A stretch of DNA of 60,000 nt, from the NCBI RefSeq assembly GCF_029227915.1, contig NC_079880.1, positions 10,259,501 to 10,319,500 of the forward strand, given 5' to 3'. Below the pieces are notes generated by a model. It searched no databases. It was not told where the DNA came from and saw only the letters and a list, made by a program, of their open reading frames with translations. This document shows positions 41,401-52,384 of the stretch, piece by piece. The number at the start of each line of letters is the position of its first letter. Position 1 is the stretch's first letter. Both the position numbers and the translations under genes were made by a program. The stretch comes from Hydractinia symbiolongicarpus. Lineage: Eukaryota; Cnidaria; Hydrozoa; Anthoathecata; Hydractiniidae.

Positions 41401-44400
41401 TCTACTCGTTTGAAAAGTTTATAGCCAATTTTTAAATCAATAAACCACAAAAACACACATACCTGATTACTTTGTATGGTGATCCAACGCAAGTCAGTCT
41501 TGCCAAATAAATATTCGAATGCGAATTGCAGCGATTCTTTGGTTGATTCGTTCGATTTATCTGCGTAGGGCTAAACATAAAAAGTTCCAACACGCACATT
41601 AAATAATAGATGCATAAGAAAACAAAAGTACGCTAAAGGTTGTTACCTACCAAAGATGTCAAACGCCAACTTCTTATTCTTTGAACTTTAAAACTACCTT
41701 CCAACATTTTATCCTGTTCAAAAAGAGAAATTTAGGCTGTGAAATAACGACAAAGAAAAAAAAATATCCTACGATAACGATAAAGATTTTGCATAATATA
41801 TATTTAATGAAACGATAAAGATTTTGCATTAGTTATGCTTAGTGAGTGTTAAATTTTCTTAATTTTGGAAAAGTGGAAGAGGGCAGAACTAAAAATTGTT
41901 TTATCCAATCACTAGGGAATGACGTCATTGTGTAATAAAAAAGTTTTTACAACTTCATTGATACCACTGCTGCTGTAACCTTCAAAAGACAAAGCGTAGT
42001 AGTACTTCGTTTAAAAGTTTAAATTCTCAATTCTCTCTCGCTACCAATTCTCTATCAATTCACTAACATATTGAACTGACTGATTTATTTTATAGGAAGG
42101 CCATTGAGGAAACAATTTATAATCATTTACCTCATCTGTTCTGACTCGTATGTTGAATTCTCGATCACCAGAAGCCATCATGACCACAGAATCTTCTGAT
42201 GGATAATCTGCTGTACATGGTTGATAGTGAGTGTAACCATAGAATTTAAACGTTCGTGCAAGTCTTAACACCTACAACGTAAAACAAAACATTTAATTGT
42301 GTAAGTAGAGTTAGCTCATGTTAACTAGTTCACATTGGAGGGGAAATACTGAAATCCGCTGTGGAATTAGAACTTATAAACTTTGCAAGAACGTGTTGTG
42401 TAATTTAGTGTTATCCCATGTTTACTAGTTCACATTGGAAGGGAAATACTGAAATCCGCTGTGGAATTATAATTTATAAACTTTGCAAGAACGTGTTGTG
42501 TAAATTAGTGTTATCCCATGTTTACTAGTTCACATTGGAGGGGAAATACTGAAATCCGCTGTGGAATTAGAACTTATAAACTTTGCAAGAACGTGTTGTG
42601 TAATTTAGTGTTATCCCATGTTTACCAGTTCACATTGGAGGGGAAATACTGAAATCCGCTGTGGAATTAGAACTTATAAACTTTGCAAGAACGTGTTGTG
42701 TAATTTAGTGTTATCCCATGTTTACTAGTTCACATTGGAAGGGAAATACTGAAATCCGCTGTGGAATTATAATTTATAAACTTTGCAAGAACGTGTTGTG
42801 TAAATTAGTCTGCAAAAGAAGAAAAATACTTTGACTAAGATTTTTCCAGGGTACACGAATTTGTCATTCGACACAAACGCACGCATAATTTTTTATTTTA
42901 ATTTTTACCTCTTTTCGGGAACCTTTTCCCTGCAATTTTTCTATTTTTGCTTTGTTCTCGTCTGTGCATAACATCCAGCCTCGGTCCATATCATCTGTAA
43001 TCTATATTAAGTAAAAAACAATAACAATTTTGTTTTGGAGGCTTTTATTTTTTAAAATTCTCACTATAGTTGCACATACAATTTTTCTGACACTTTATAT
43101 TCAGTAAAGATAACTAGGGCTACATTTTATCTTCCATAGATCTTTTATTAACTTGTCAAAAACAATTATAATTTCTTTGGGCAAAAATATTTTTGAATGG
43201 TTTTTTGACCAAACAATCTCATAGACAACATAACAGCCCTTTGATGTTGTATGACATATCTGCCATCGCTCAAAAAACTGTTACTTTTTTCTGTAAAATA
43301 GCAGTAGATGAAAATATTGTGTTATATTTCTTTATTTCCAAATACTACAGAATTTAAATGTGGTTCGTGTGTTATAACATATGGACTATATATAATACGT
43401 CAGCATTGTCTGCCCATTCTCTTGCTCATTGCAGAATGGTGATTGCTACACGCTTTTTGATTGCAGAGCAAACTTAACTACTTAACTACATGTATGTAGT
43501 TAAGTAGTTAAGTCTGCTCTTGCTTCCAACGCCTTCACTTAAATGCTTCCTTCTGTACATGTATATACATATATACACATACATAAAGAAGCATTTAGAT
43601 AAAGGCGTTTTATCTACGATTTCATTGACATTGGTAGCACAATATGTAGAAATACAAGCAGTTAGTTTTTGATTCAATGTTAGTCAGGTTATACATAACG
43701 TGCAAAAAATAAAACTAGTCAATTATAAATATTGATTTATTGCTTTTGTTAAATCTTCTAAACACAGATTTCGGTCAAAAAAAAGATAGCAAAACATAAA
43801 TACCTGTACATAGAGTAAATTCATGGCTATTCTATCTTCCAATAAATCGTCGTCGTATTTAGGATTCCAATAACTAGAATAAAAACAATACATATTCTGT
43901 TTTAATATTTTAGTTTAATGAAATAAAAATAATGTTTCACAACTTGACGAAATTTGCAATAAACTATTAGTTCAATTTGGTATTTGCTTAATTTTTTACA
44001 TTAATTAAGGTAAGGTAAGATAGGGGTAAGATAAGATAAATAAGTCAATAAATAAAGAAAATCCGTGTATACTTTTTTCGAATCACGATTCTGTGAGGAG
44101 TATCAACTGCTTCTAATGACAGGTATGGGGATTCAAAATCTTGTAACTTTCGAACAACTAAAAAAAAAAAGAAAAAGATCATTATAAAAACAAAAAAAAG
44201 CACATTCACACAGGGTCACATTCACACAGGCCTACATTCTGGATACACTTTTTAATATTTTTGTTAATATACAGTGAGTTATACTCATCAATTAAGCATC
44301 TTTATAACGTGATGCAATTACTTTGTTATATCAGACATTACCTCAGGGTTTGAACGTGGTATCATTTGTATTGTGAAGCTTAAAAGCAGTGGGAGGTTGT

Positions 44401-47400
44401 TTGCTTGGCAAAAAAGGAAAGGTTTTGAGATTCAGACATTTAAGATTGCTTAAAGCAGCCTTTTCATTGTTTTAAAATCTAACATTTACCAGAAATGCTG
44501 GTTTCTTTTGTCTTTTAAAGTCCGCTAATTTGATTTTTTTTAAACTGAGTATTAATCTTACAATTATTAACCAGTAATTAAAATTATAACGTAAACTCTG
44601 AATAATATATTGTTTAATATTTTGCAGAATACTGAAAAATAAAAAAAAGCTTTTTAAATATAAATGGCTAAATCTTTTGAAAAAATGTGAAATATATCTT
44701 GGAAAAAATATTGATAGCCACAACTGAAATTTACAGACCAATATTTTACCCAATGGCATTTCAATGGGTGGGCTCAAATTATCTTGTGATTTTGAAAACT
44801 TGGGATCTTAAAATTGTTTTGCAATAAACTTTCGTTTAGAACGAATCAGACAATGTCATATTGGTTACAACACATACTGAAAGTTAAAGTAGTTCATAAA
44901 AATTGTAGCGTTGTACAGTAACTCATTAAAAATCTTGAGTAATCAGAAAACAGATGCAGGACATGTACAACACCTCACCGTTTATTCCGCCATCAGAACC
45001 TCGCTCAACCAGAAAGAGAGCAAAATAATAGAAATATTTTTCAGCTAATCCAATTTTCTTCATTGCAGTCTAAATAGAATAATAATAAAAATATTATTAT
45101 TAAGATACAAACAACTTTTATAACCTGTCCATCACTATGTACATCATATCAAATATTTAGAATGTTAAACCTGCTATCCAGATTATAAATTTCCACTAAA
45201 ATTGTCAGTTTTAAATCTGCAAAGTAACACACAAAAGCAGCTATTTACGAATACTTTGTAGTTCTTAATATAAAGGGTTTATAAACGGCGAGTCACACAA
45301 TTCTCCATTACTGAAACTATTACCCTACCACTATGGCGCCAATTTTTTAGGTGACTTAGTTATAACTTTCTTGCAATGTTTGCAGGGAAGAATCTTTTTG
45401 GGCGAAAAAATAAAAAATGAAGGATTTTTATTTGACCCAATATATTAATGGTCATACCTCGAGTACATCATCTGTTTGGTCAATACTTGAAACGCAAATA
45501 GTCACTTTGTTACCATTCATTAGATAAATATCTAACGTCACTTCTTTTGATTCTACTTCCCTTCCATTCTACACAAAATAAAAAACATAGCAGGTTCCTA
45601 CTTACTTAAAATCCAAGAAAGGTTCCCATGCTACATTTAAAAATCTAATACACAGTGCAACTTAAATTGCAAGTAAACAAAAAAGTGTGTGTTTTTTGGA
45701 CAATAAAGAACAAATTCACTGGTTTATTATCACTTTTTATTTATAAGAAATAAGGAATTCAAAATGGAGGCCCCACTAATGTTGCTGTTTTCGTAAGATT
45801 TGTTTTGCTAAAATTCTGTTTGTCCTTTGATTCTAAAAAACCTTTTCCATGCTGTACCAAAAAGAAACAGTGGCTAACGAAAAGTTTTGTGTGCAAATCT
45901 CAAAACTCCTCCTAGTTAAAAGATATGCCATGCTATTATTGAAAGCTCATCTTTAAAGCCTCTCAGCCAATGAACTCAGTAAATCATATTACCTGGATGT
46001 GAATAGGCATCACTTAATATAACTAATTGGTTTAGCAGGTGCTAATTGGTTTACTTTTATTCAATTGAAATGGAAAATGTATGAAGAATATACCTGTTGT
46101 GCTTTCAGAAAAAAATCATTGAATTGATCACTGATGCCGATCACTGGGTCTTGACTAATATGTTGAATAAACTTTTCAAGTTGCTCCCTGCGTTCTTGAA
46201 GCTGATCAGCAGTTAAGGCAAATAATTTCTTCCCTGGAAACAGCTTTGTTGGTGTTCGGTCTGGAAACTCATTACGGAGCTAAGAAAAGAGAAATATTTG
46301 TATGTAAACCTGAGGTAACATTATTAGGTGACAGTCTTAAAAAGCCTGTTTAACGGTAGTTGATGACAGAGGTTAAGAACAAACATTACCTGCTCATAAA
46401 ACTTGTCTAATTGACTGTATCGTAACTTACAATGATAAACACCATTGACGTGGATGTGGAAGTTCTAGAAAAAATAACAACTGAAATTATTGCATCATAT
46501 CACATTATGAAAACAACTAGTTTCAGGTTATGTACTTTAACAATCAGTTGAGGAGATTTTTGGGGTTTTAATAGTATTTTGATAACATCCTCAACCTGTT
46601 TGTTTCAAAACAGTGGTATGACCAAGCTTTGGGGAACTTACCCAATTTGTTCCCTGACGACCCCTAGTTACCCATGCAGAAAATAAAGTCAATTATTAAA
46701 TATGTTTCAAAGTTATTTCGCCTAAAGCTTTAAATTGCAATGCAAAGACTTCACCAATCTTATTTAGCATATTGATGCAAATTGAATGTACGATAAACTC
46801 CAGGAAATGACAGGATTCTGAACTAGTTTGCTTTTGCATGTATTTTTCCTATACAGTGGTCTAGCAATTGTCTTACAATACTACATTGTAATTAATATTA
46901 ATAATTTAATTGTTACGTATCTGTGTCATCATAATATAATAATCATAACGACATGTCTAGTCTGTTTCGTTTTTTACTCGTATTTGTTCTATTTTACATC
47001 CCTATATAATTTAGCAGTTTACTTTTGTTAAAAATCATGGAAAAATATTGAATTTAACATGTGATTCATAAATAAAAAAACAGCAGGGCTGATTTTGATT
47101 CAGTTGTGTGTGTGTGGAGGTGTGTCGGGGTGATTGCACACGCTAGAAAGACCGGCAACATGTTCGATGTTTTGTATGACCCTAAACCTTATACCCATGT
47201 AATATGACGTAATATGATCTATACAGTCTTGAGGTGCAGGGGGTACACACTTCAGAACCACCAACTTCAACTATCTCTAAGACTGCATTTTTCCCACATA
47301 GGCTCAGTTTTTTTTGAATATGTTTTTTCTCAAGCAAGTGAAAATTCCTGATGCGAAAAACACAATCAGACAAATTAAAAACATTGTTTTGTGAGATATA

Positions 47401-50400
47401 AGATAAAATGAAATGGTACTGTTTTTAGATCTTACACACAAATCTAAAGGTATAATTAGACAGTATTAATTAAGCCTATAAGACTGCCTAATTAAGATAT
47501 TCACAAAAGACACACATGTAAAGGGATCACCAAGGATGAGCAATACGCCTACTACATGTTTACAAAATTCCCCTATCTGAGCCTGAATATGCTTAGTCAG
47601 GATGTAAGCGCAACTCTCATAAATAATTCTTTTATATTAGACAATTGTTTTTAGAGAAAATAATTACATTGCGAGAAAAATGAAAAGATCAGTGAAACTT
47701 ATTGTTCAAATAACAATAACCTGCATGTGATGATGTTGAGAACACATCCAACTTAAAATCTACACAAATTGTAAACAACAGCACTTAAAAATATAAATAT
47801 AAACTTTCTTATACTGTACTATTAAAAAGATCTTAATTTTTATCCGCTCCACAGGTTTAAAAAAATAGCCTGCTTTTTTCATACAATAAACTTTTAAAAA
47901 TCCTACTTCTACTGAAATAAGGGCACCGTAAGTTGCTTAAGAACTGTCAAAACAGGGCTGTCGAAGGTTAATATGGCATCAAAAAAAACAGAAGAAAGTT
48001 AATATGGTGCGTTGTTTGCCTGAAAATTATCAAAAAAATAATGTAGAATAAAACAGATTGCTTGGTAACAATAAAAACAGGGTTGTAGAAGGGTAATATG
48101 GTGTATTACTTCATTTGAAAACAGCCAAAATGGTACTATAAAAAGTTAAAACAGCAACAAATGCTGCTTTGAAATTATTTATTATTAAAACGGTAATGTA
48201 GAAGACAATAACAGCTTCCGCAAAGTGAAATCCCCTATAACATAACTAGCTGTTAAAGTGAAAATAAAATTTTTCCAGTTAAAAATACTGTCAACCACAA
48301 AAACCTGCTATTAAAGTTTTACTGCAAAAGTTCCAAAATAAAATGTTCAGAAGGATATTTTTTAAAAATGCAACTTTGGAAAAAAAACATGCACATGAAA
48401 CTTTTTAAATAGCAATAGCTTCATGCATAATTTATTTATTGTATTCTTCCGCATAATTAACACTGTTACATTTTTTTACTTTGCGCTAAGGGGATATTAA
48501 TTTAAATAAGTTTTGAAACTGTCAGTTCTAAAAATAATTACTACTGTTTAATCCCAAAGCTTTTGTTTTATCACTGGCAACATGAAGATCACTAAAATAT
48601 TTACGATAAAGAAAAGATAACTTGCAGATCGACTTGTAGGTGGAAACTTACATTCAGACTGTACTGTTAGCATTATTCTCATAAAAAAGACATCTATGTA
48701 ACTAGATAAAAAATTGTTAAAGAGTAACAGGGAGCATCACAAAACATTAACAACCACTAATTTTAAAAGAAAAAAATTTGTGGAAGCCATAAAGAAAGAA
48801 ATGCTACCTTGAAATATGTGTTTCGTTTGACATGTACCTTAAAATGATTCCATATAGTTATATTTATTCTGTAAACACTGATATCAGTTAACGTTTTAAA
48901 AGGTTAATATTAAGATCTCCTAAAAGAACCAACATTTTATTTTATTTAAGGGGGTAGATATAGCATGTTGAATTCTTCTACAGACATACAAGGATGTCTA
49001 TAGATGCATCCAACAACCATATTCCTCTCCCCACTTTGAGTTATTTCTACGAAAACAGATTCAAGTTCTCTATTTATGAATGCAAGTAAATGTTAAGGTC
49101 ATCATGTTGAATATAATTCAATGAGGAGGAGATATAAAAAGGGGAGACGTTTTCATAACAACCATAACTCTGATATAAGGAAGACGTCAAAATATATGGT
49201 GCTTAAAAAAATTATTTTCGTAACTATTGCCTAGAAAAATTTGTCACAAGTGTAGATTTTTATTTAGGATGGCAGCTCAAAAAGACTATCGTTAGGATAA
49301 ACCATTGTTTTTATTTCATATCTTCTGAACCCTGGGGTGCTGAAAAAACCGTCAAACTGACGATGAAACAGCTGCAGCGGTGATTCTGTTAAAATTTACA
49401 TTTTTCGAGAAATCAGGAAAAAACTTTTTCTACCTCCTTATTTAGATGTATGTCACCTAATTAAGTTGTATGATTCAGCTTTTTAGGAGATCTCTAAATT
49501 AGGCTATGCAGCCTAATGAAGAGGATTTTCCTGACTGTTAATACCAGGCATGTGAGGGAAATGGGGGAGATGGTACACTTTGTGGGCTATTGGATGTTGC
49601 GGAAGGTTGTCGGGTACAGCAGAAATAATAGATCTATATACAAGCATTAACTAATCTCCAGCTCTAAGCTATGACCCCTCTTAGAAATAATGGACAGGGT
49701 ATATCCCTTGACATTTGTGAGGCTAGTCATGTAAAATATTAGTGTCTATCCACGTAATATCTAAATATGCAGATCTATCTCTGATAACAGAATGTTAACA
49801 GAATAATTTAAAGGGAACAATTCTAAAGTTGTTTTGCTGAATCACTTGTGGCTAAGTTTTTGCAGGGTTTCTAGGATTTTTTATTAACTAGTGCTTTACT
49901 ACAACCCAAACAAGAGAATGTCGCAGGATAGCCAGTTCGGGAGTTGAGACGAAAAGGGAAACCACTACCCATCCGGAAAACGGTTTCTCATTTGGGAAAC
50001 TTCACGGTTTCCCATTTGGGTAACCGTTACCCTCAACGGGCGAAAAATATGGCAATGGTTTCCCAATTGGGAAACCACCAAAATAGAAAGGAATCTGCGC
50101 AAGAGCTGGTTAAGAAGCGCACTACAAATTTTTAATCAATAGAAAGGGAATATTTGACCACAAATTTTCATAGAAGGAAAAAAAATTATTGTAGCCTCCT
50201 TTCGCAATTCTGTAAAATGGTCTTGAGTACGATGGCCCCTATGGCTCACTTCTCTTCCAAAACAAAATCACTTCTCTTCTATATAACAAAACACTTCTCT
50301 TCTGTATTTTGACATTTCTCTTCAGTATTTTGACACTTCTCTTCTGCACTTAACACTTCTCTGCATGTGGCTCTTTACAACTTGAATTCTAAAATCTGGT

Positions 50401-51824
50401 CCGCAATTTTACATCATTGGTCCGTAGTTTAACCTTTTGTGAGGTTTATTACACGGGACCAGTCCCCTCGCCATGTGACATATTTTTTCAACAAGAATAA
50501 GGTCTGATGATGGTACTGAAAACTCCATTTTGGAAGCTGTTGAGATTGCATTAAGATCTCAGCATAATGACGAATATGCTGGCACTGGCATTTTTATTGT
50601 TGGCACATCAACAGCTAATCAAAGAATAGAATCTTTTTGGTCACAACTTTCAAAAGACAGACCAAGTTGGTGAATGTTATTTTTAGAGAACTTGCAGACT
50701 TAGGATTTTAGATGCTGGTGATGCACTAATTGCTGAATGTGTACGCTACTGCTTTATGGATTTGATCAGAAAGAACCTTAATGAATTTGTGATTCGTTGG
50801 AATCAACATCTGTTAGCACCAAGCCAAGGTGCTACTGCTCCCCGTGGAAGTCCTGATACATTGTACTTTGTTCCAGAATTATGTGGTTGCGAGTCTTTTA
50901 AAAAAACTTTAGATCTTAATGAGCTAGAAGAATTTAGCCAACTATCTGTACCAGATCACGATAATGAGCCTGAATTTATTGAATTTGCGGAAACAGTTCT
51001 TCCAATGGAGGGTTTCTCCAAAATTAAGCCAGATACAGCTCATGAAGCTATTGATTATTATATCGCCTTGATTTGTGCAGTCAAAAGATATATGTAATAC
51101 AACACCTGTAACAATTTAAAATGCTTGGATTTTAGAAATATATATCTTGTTTTTTGAAAACCACGAGTTCTTTTCCCAACAAACATCTCAATGTTTATTC
51201 CCGGATAAAGTAGGATCAATTCTAATTAATTCAACGTTATGCCCCCGGAAGAATTTATGCAAACTTTACTGGGTACAAAATTTCCTATGCACAGAGCCCG
51301 GGGTGTGCCATTTATTCATAAACAAGATCTGGATAAATTCATATATTAAGGACCAGATTCAGTCTGGGAAATTTTCGAGCTTATGGAAGAGAAGTGTTTC
51401 GCAATTGGAAGAGAAGTGTTTCGTACTTGGAAGAGAAGTGTTTCGAACGGAAGAGAACTTTGGGTATCAAAGTAGAGAAGTTTTTTATACAGAAGAGAAG
51501 TGTTTTTATACAGAAGAGAAGTGTTTTGACTCAGAAGAGAAGTGTTGTTATTGAGAAGAGAAGTGAGCCATAGGGGCCATCGTACTTGAGAATGGGTAAC
51601 AGTTTCCCCCAAACTAAAATTCAAAAAAAATAGTTTAGGAAACGGTTTCCTATATGGGAAACCATTTTCTTATATTACATGGGAATTTCCTTATACAACA
51701 TGGGAAACCGTTTCCCTTTTAGTGTGATCTCCCGAACTGATAACAGTAGTGTTGTAGTACTCACCCAGTATTTTGATCCGTTGTCATCCGTAGCTTGGAC
51801 AGTTTCAGGTATCGAAAAATGCAT
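38444..51824 (-). CDS. SNX17: Sorting nexin 17 (PX-FERM endosomal cargo adaptor), 14 exons
   Basis: Endosomal adaptor that binds PI3P through its PX domain and NPxY-type cargo tails (LRP1, integrins, APP) through its FERM module, steering cargo to Retriever-dependent recycling. Coding exons in gene order: 51765-51824, 46390-46464, 46094-46279, 45458-45568, 44979-45069, 44073-44157, 43804-43873, 42909-43001, 42131-42271, 41651-41713, 41463-41570, 41092-41169, 40688-40795, 38444-38530. They join in phase to 451 residues plus TAG (human 470). MHFSIPET opens the protein exactly as in vertebrate SNX17. HVNGVYHCKLRYSQL is the PX PI3P-binding region (R35). KKLFALTADQLQERREQLE closes the PX domain. 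The FERM part includes YFALFLVER, YWNPKYDDD, RLARTFKFYGY and FAFEYLFGKTDLRWITI. The C terminus EDIGDDDL matches the conserved acidic SNX17 tail used for Retriever (VPS26C) binding. Confidence 0.96.
39007..39664 (+). other. Possible small terminal exon pair, plus strand (unassigned)
   Basis: 39007-39070 is bounded by CAG and GTAAGA and, with 39631-39664 (after a clean CTCTCTCCTTTAACAG acceptor), reads SPNAPQSKGYGSSTTAKVQA joined to GRMDTIKYSSE and TAA. AATAAA overlaps the stop. No upstream exons or family were recognised, and it lies within SNX17 intron 13 on the other strand. Could be a nested short gene, a non-coding RNA or chance. Confidence 0.2.
39446..39537. repeat. 22-bp tandem repeat, 4 copies
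   Basis: CTGATCCCCACTTCCCTGTC units repeated head to tail, nearly identical. In SNX17 intron 13. Confidence 0.92.
40255..40605. repeat. TTCGCG/CGCGAA-rich stretch
   Basis: About nine TTCGCG or CGCGAA hexamers in 350 bp, unusual in such AT-rich DNA. Similar but shorter runs occur at 2095-2200 (TTCGCGAATCGGCATTTTTCGC). It looks like a degenerate dispersed repeat. In SNX17 intron 13. Confidence 0.5.
42310..42812. repeat. 100-bp tandem repeat, 5 copies, in SNX17 intron 8
   Basis: Landmark TTCACATTGGA recurs every 100 bp (TAGTT/CAGTT before it at about 42330, 42430, 42530, 42630 and 42730). Copies 2 and 5 share the same three variants (GGAAGGG, ATTATAATTTA, GTAAATTAG) against the other copies. 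The array lies between exons 8 and 9, and the first copy begins close to exon 9. Confidence 0.95.
43465..43520. repeat. Hairpin (26 of 27 pairs, 2-nt loop)
   Basis: ACTTAACTACTTAACTACAT at 43472-43491 is exactly complemented at 43494-43513, extended by AGAGCA/TGCTCT after one mismatch. It also holds a TTAACTAC direct duplication. In SNX17 intron 7. Confidence 0.85.
43530..43607. repeat. Second hairpin adjoining the first, AT-rich centre
   Basis: Outer arms CGCCTT and TTAAATGCTTC pair with GAAGCATTTA and AAGGCG. The centre is an alternating ATGTATATACATATATAC tract. It is imperfect compared with its neighbour. In SNX17 intron 7. Confidence 0.7.
46465..49548. other. SNX17 intron 1, proximal 3 kb
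   Basis: Mostly featureless AT-rich sequence. Around 47940-48200 a GGTTAATATGG(T/C)-type segment is repeated loosely with CAGGGCTGT/CAGGGTTGT. At 48651-48672 a lone copy of the right end of the 29442-30131 element occurs (TTACATTCAGACTGTACTGT). Confidence 0.45.
49549..49740 (+). mobile_element. SINE, 3' half (body and tail)
   Basis: Matches the body of the SINE from CATGTGAGGGAAAT through GGACAGGGTATATCCC to TGTGAGGCTAGTCATG, with an internal deletion. It lacks the tRNA-like head, as expected of a 5'-truncated copy. In SNX17 intron 1. Confidence 0.8.
50228..51584. mobile_element. IS3EU-like DNA transposon, 30-bp TIRs, 6-bp TSD CTTGAG, degenerate
   Basis: Perfect 30-bp terminal inverted repeats start TACGATGGCCCCTATGG at 50228 and end with the complement at 51584. 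They are flanked by an exact CTTGAG duplication at 50222-50227 and 51585-51590. Subterminal arrays of a CACTTCTCTTC unit (left, to about 50380) and its complement (right, from about 51365) extend the inverted symmetry. Inside is a broken integrase-type transposase (about 50493-51097). A 6-bp TSD, a TA-starting TIR and an IS3/rve-type DDE core together suggest the IS3EU superfamily; the superfamily name is inference. The element lies in SNX17 intron 1. Confidence 0.8.
50493..51097 (+). pseudogene. Broken integrase-core (DDE/rve-type) transposase
   Basis: The reading frame gives RSDDGTEN followed about 40 residues later by NQRIESFWSQL. These are the second D and the E of a DDE integrase core in the style of eukaryotic integrase-core proteins. 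A stop follows RPSW (about 50671), then frameshifts and a stop near 50709. A downstream open stretch from 50756 (113 codons, with IRWNQH and ATAPRGSPDTLYFVPEL) is the C-terminal part. The N-terminal half with the first catalytic D is missing. Not expected to be functional. Confidence 0.7.
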
Positions 51825-52384
51825 TTTTGAGTAGCTTGCTTGATCAAGCTAGCTTCTAATGTTATTTTAGTTAGCACTTTCCACAAGGTTAGCTGAGCAA
51901 AAACACTTTTCCACCCACCTTCTCAGCCTGTCAGGATAGATGCGCTCGACATTACGAGCATGTTGACAATGTTTTGATTCGGTTACGCACGACGGCTCAT
52001 GCCAAGTTTAATGGATGTGGTGATAAGTACCAAGCATGACCTAAGAAAACACCAAGTTGGTCAATACTACAAAGTTTATATGAAGTAATAACAATAGAAA
52101 ATCCAGTATATTTGTACTTCATGTTAAAATATTTTTGGGTAAAAAGGGGTGAAAAAATAAGAATAGTATACATTTCATGATTATTCTCCAAAAAATAATA
52201 AGTTCAAAAGTCTTTAATAGGTGAAATGTCAGCATAATTATTTTTTTTATTGCTGATCAACTGGCATTATCTTGTTTAGTGGTCATTAGTTGACGTGAAG
52301 TATTTTCTGCGCTTGATGCTTTTCTTGGAAAACGAGGACCGCAAAGGTGCGAAGGGTGCATCGACCTGGGTCGGATGTACAACA
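51825..52384. promoter_or_regulatory. Divergent promoter region between SNX17 and CHID1
   Basis: A 560-bp interval between oppositely oriented start codons. It holds no ORF or repeat that I can recognise and presumably contains both 5'UTRs and promoters. No clear TATA box or palindromic factor site stands out. Confidence 0.5.

Larger units (their letters stand above)
49932..51739. mobile_element. Outer inverted-repeat element around the IS3EU-like transposon
   Basis: CAGTTCGGGAG at 49932 is mirrored by CTCCCGAACTG ending at 51739, and both ends continue into AAAAGGGAAACC-type sequence. Subterminal regions (49955-50090 and 51636-51720) carry repeated partly palindromic GGTTTCCCAATTGGGAAACC units in both orientations. 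This looks like a small non-autonomous TIR element that was later split by the IS3EU-like insertion. I found no convincing target duplication. Confidence 0.6.

Noticed and set aside
50200-51600. CRISPR-like array (regular AGAAGAGAAGTG repeats with spacers)
   Set aside because: Repeats are short, irregularly spaced, mirrored in inverted orientation at both ends of a transposon, in a eukaryotic intron.
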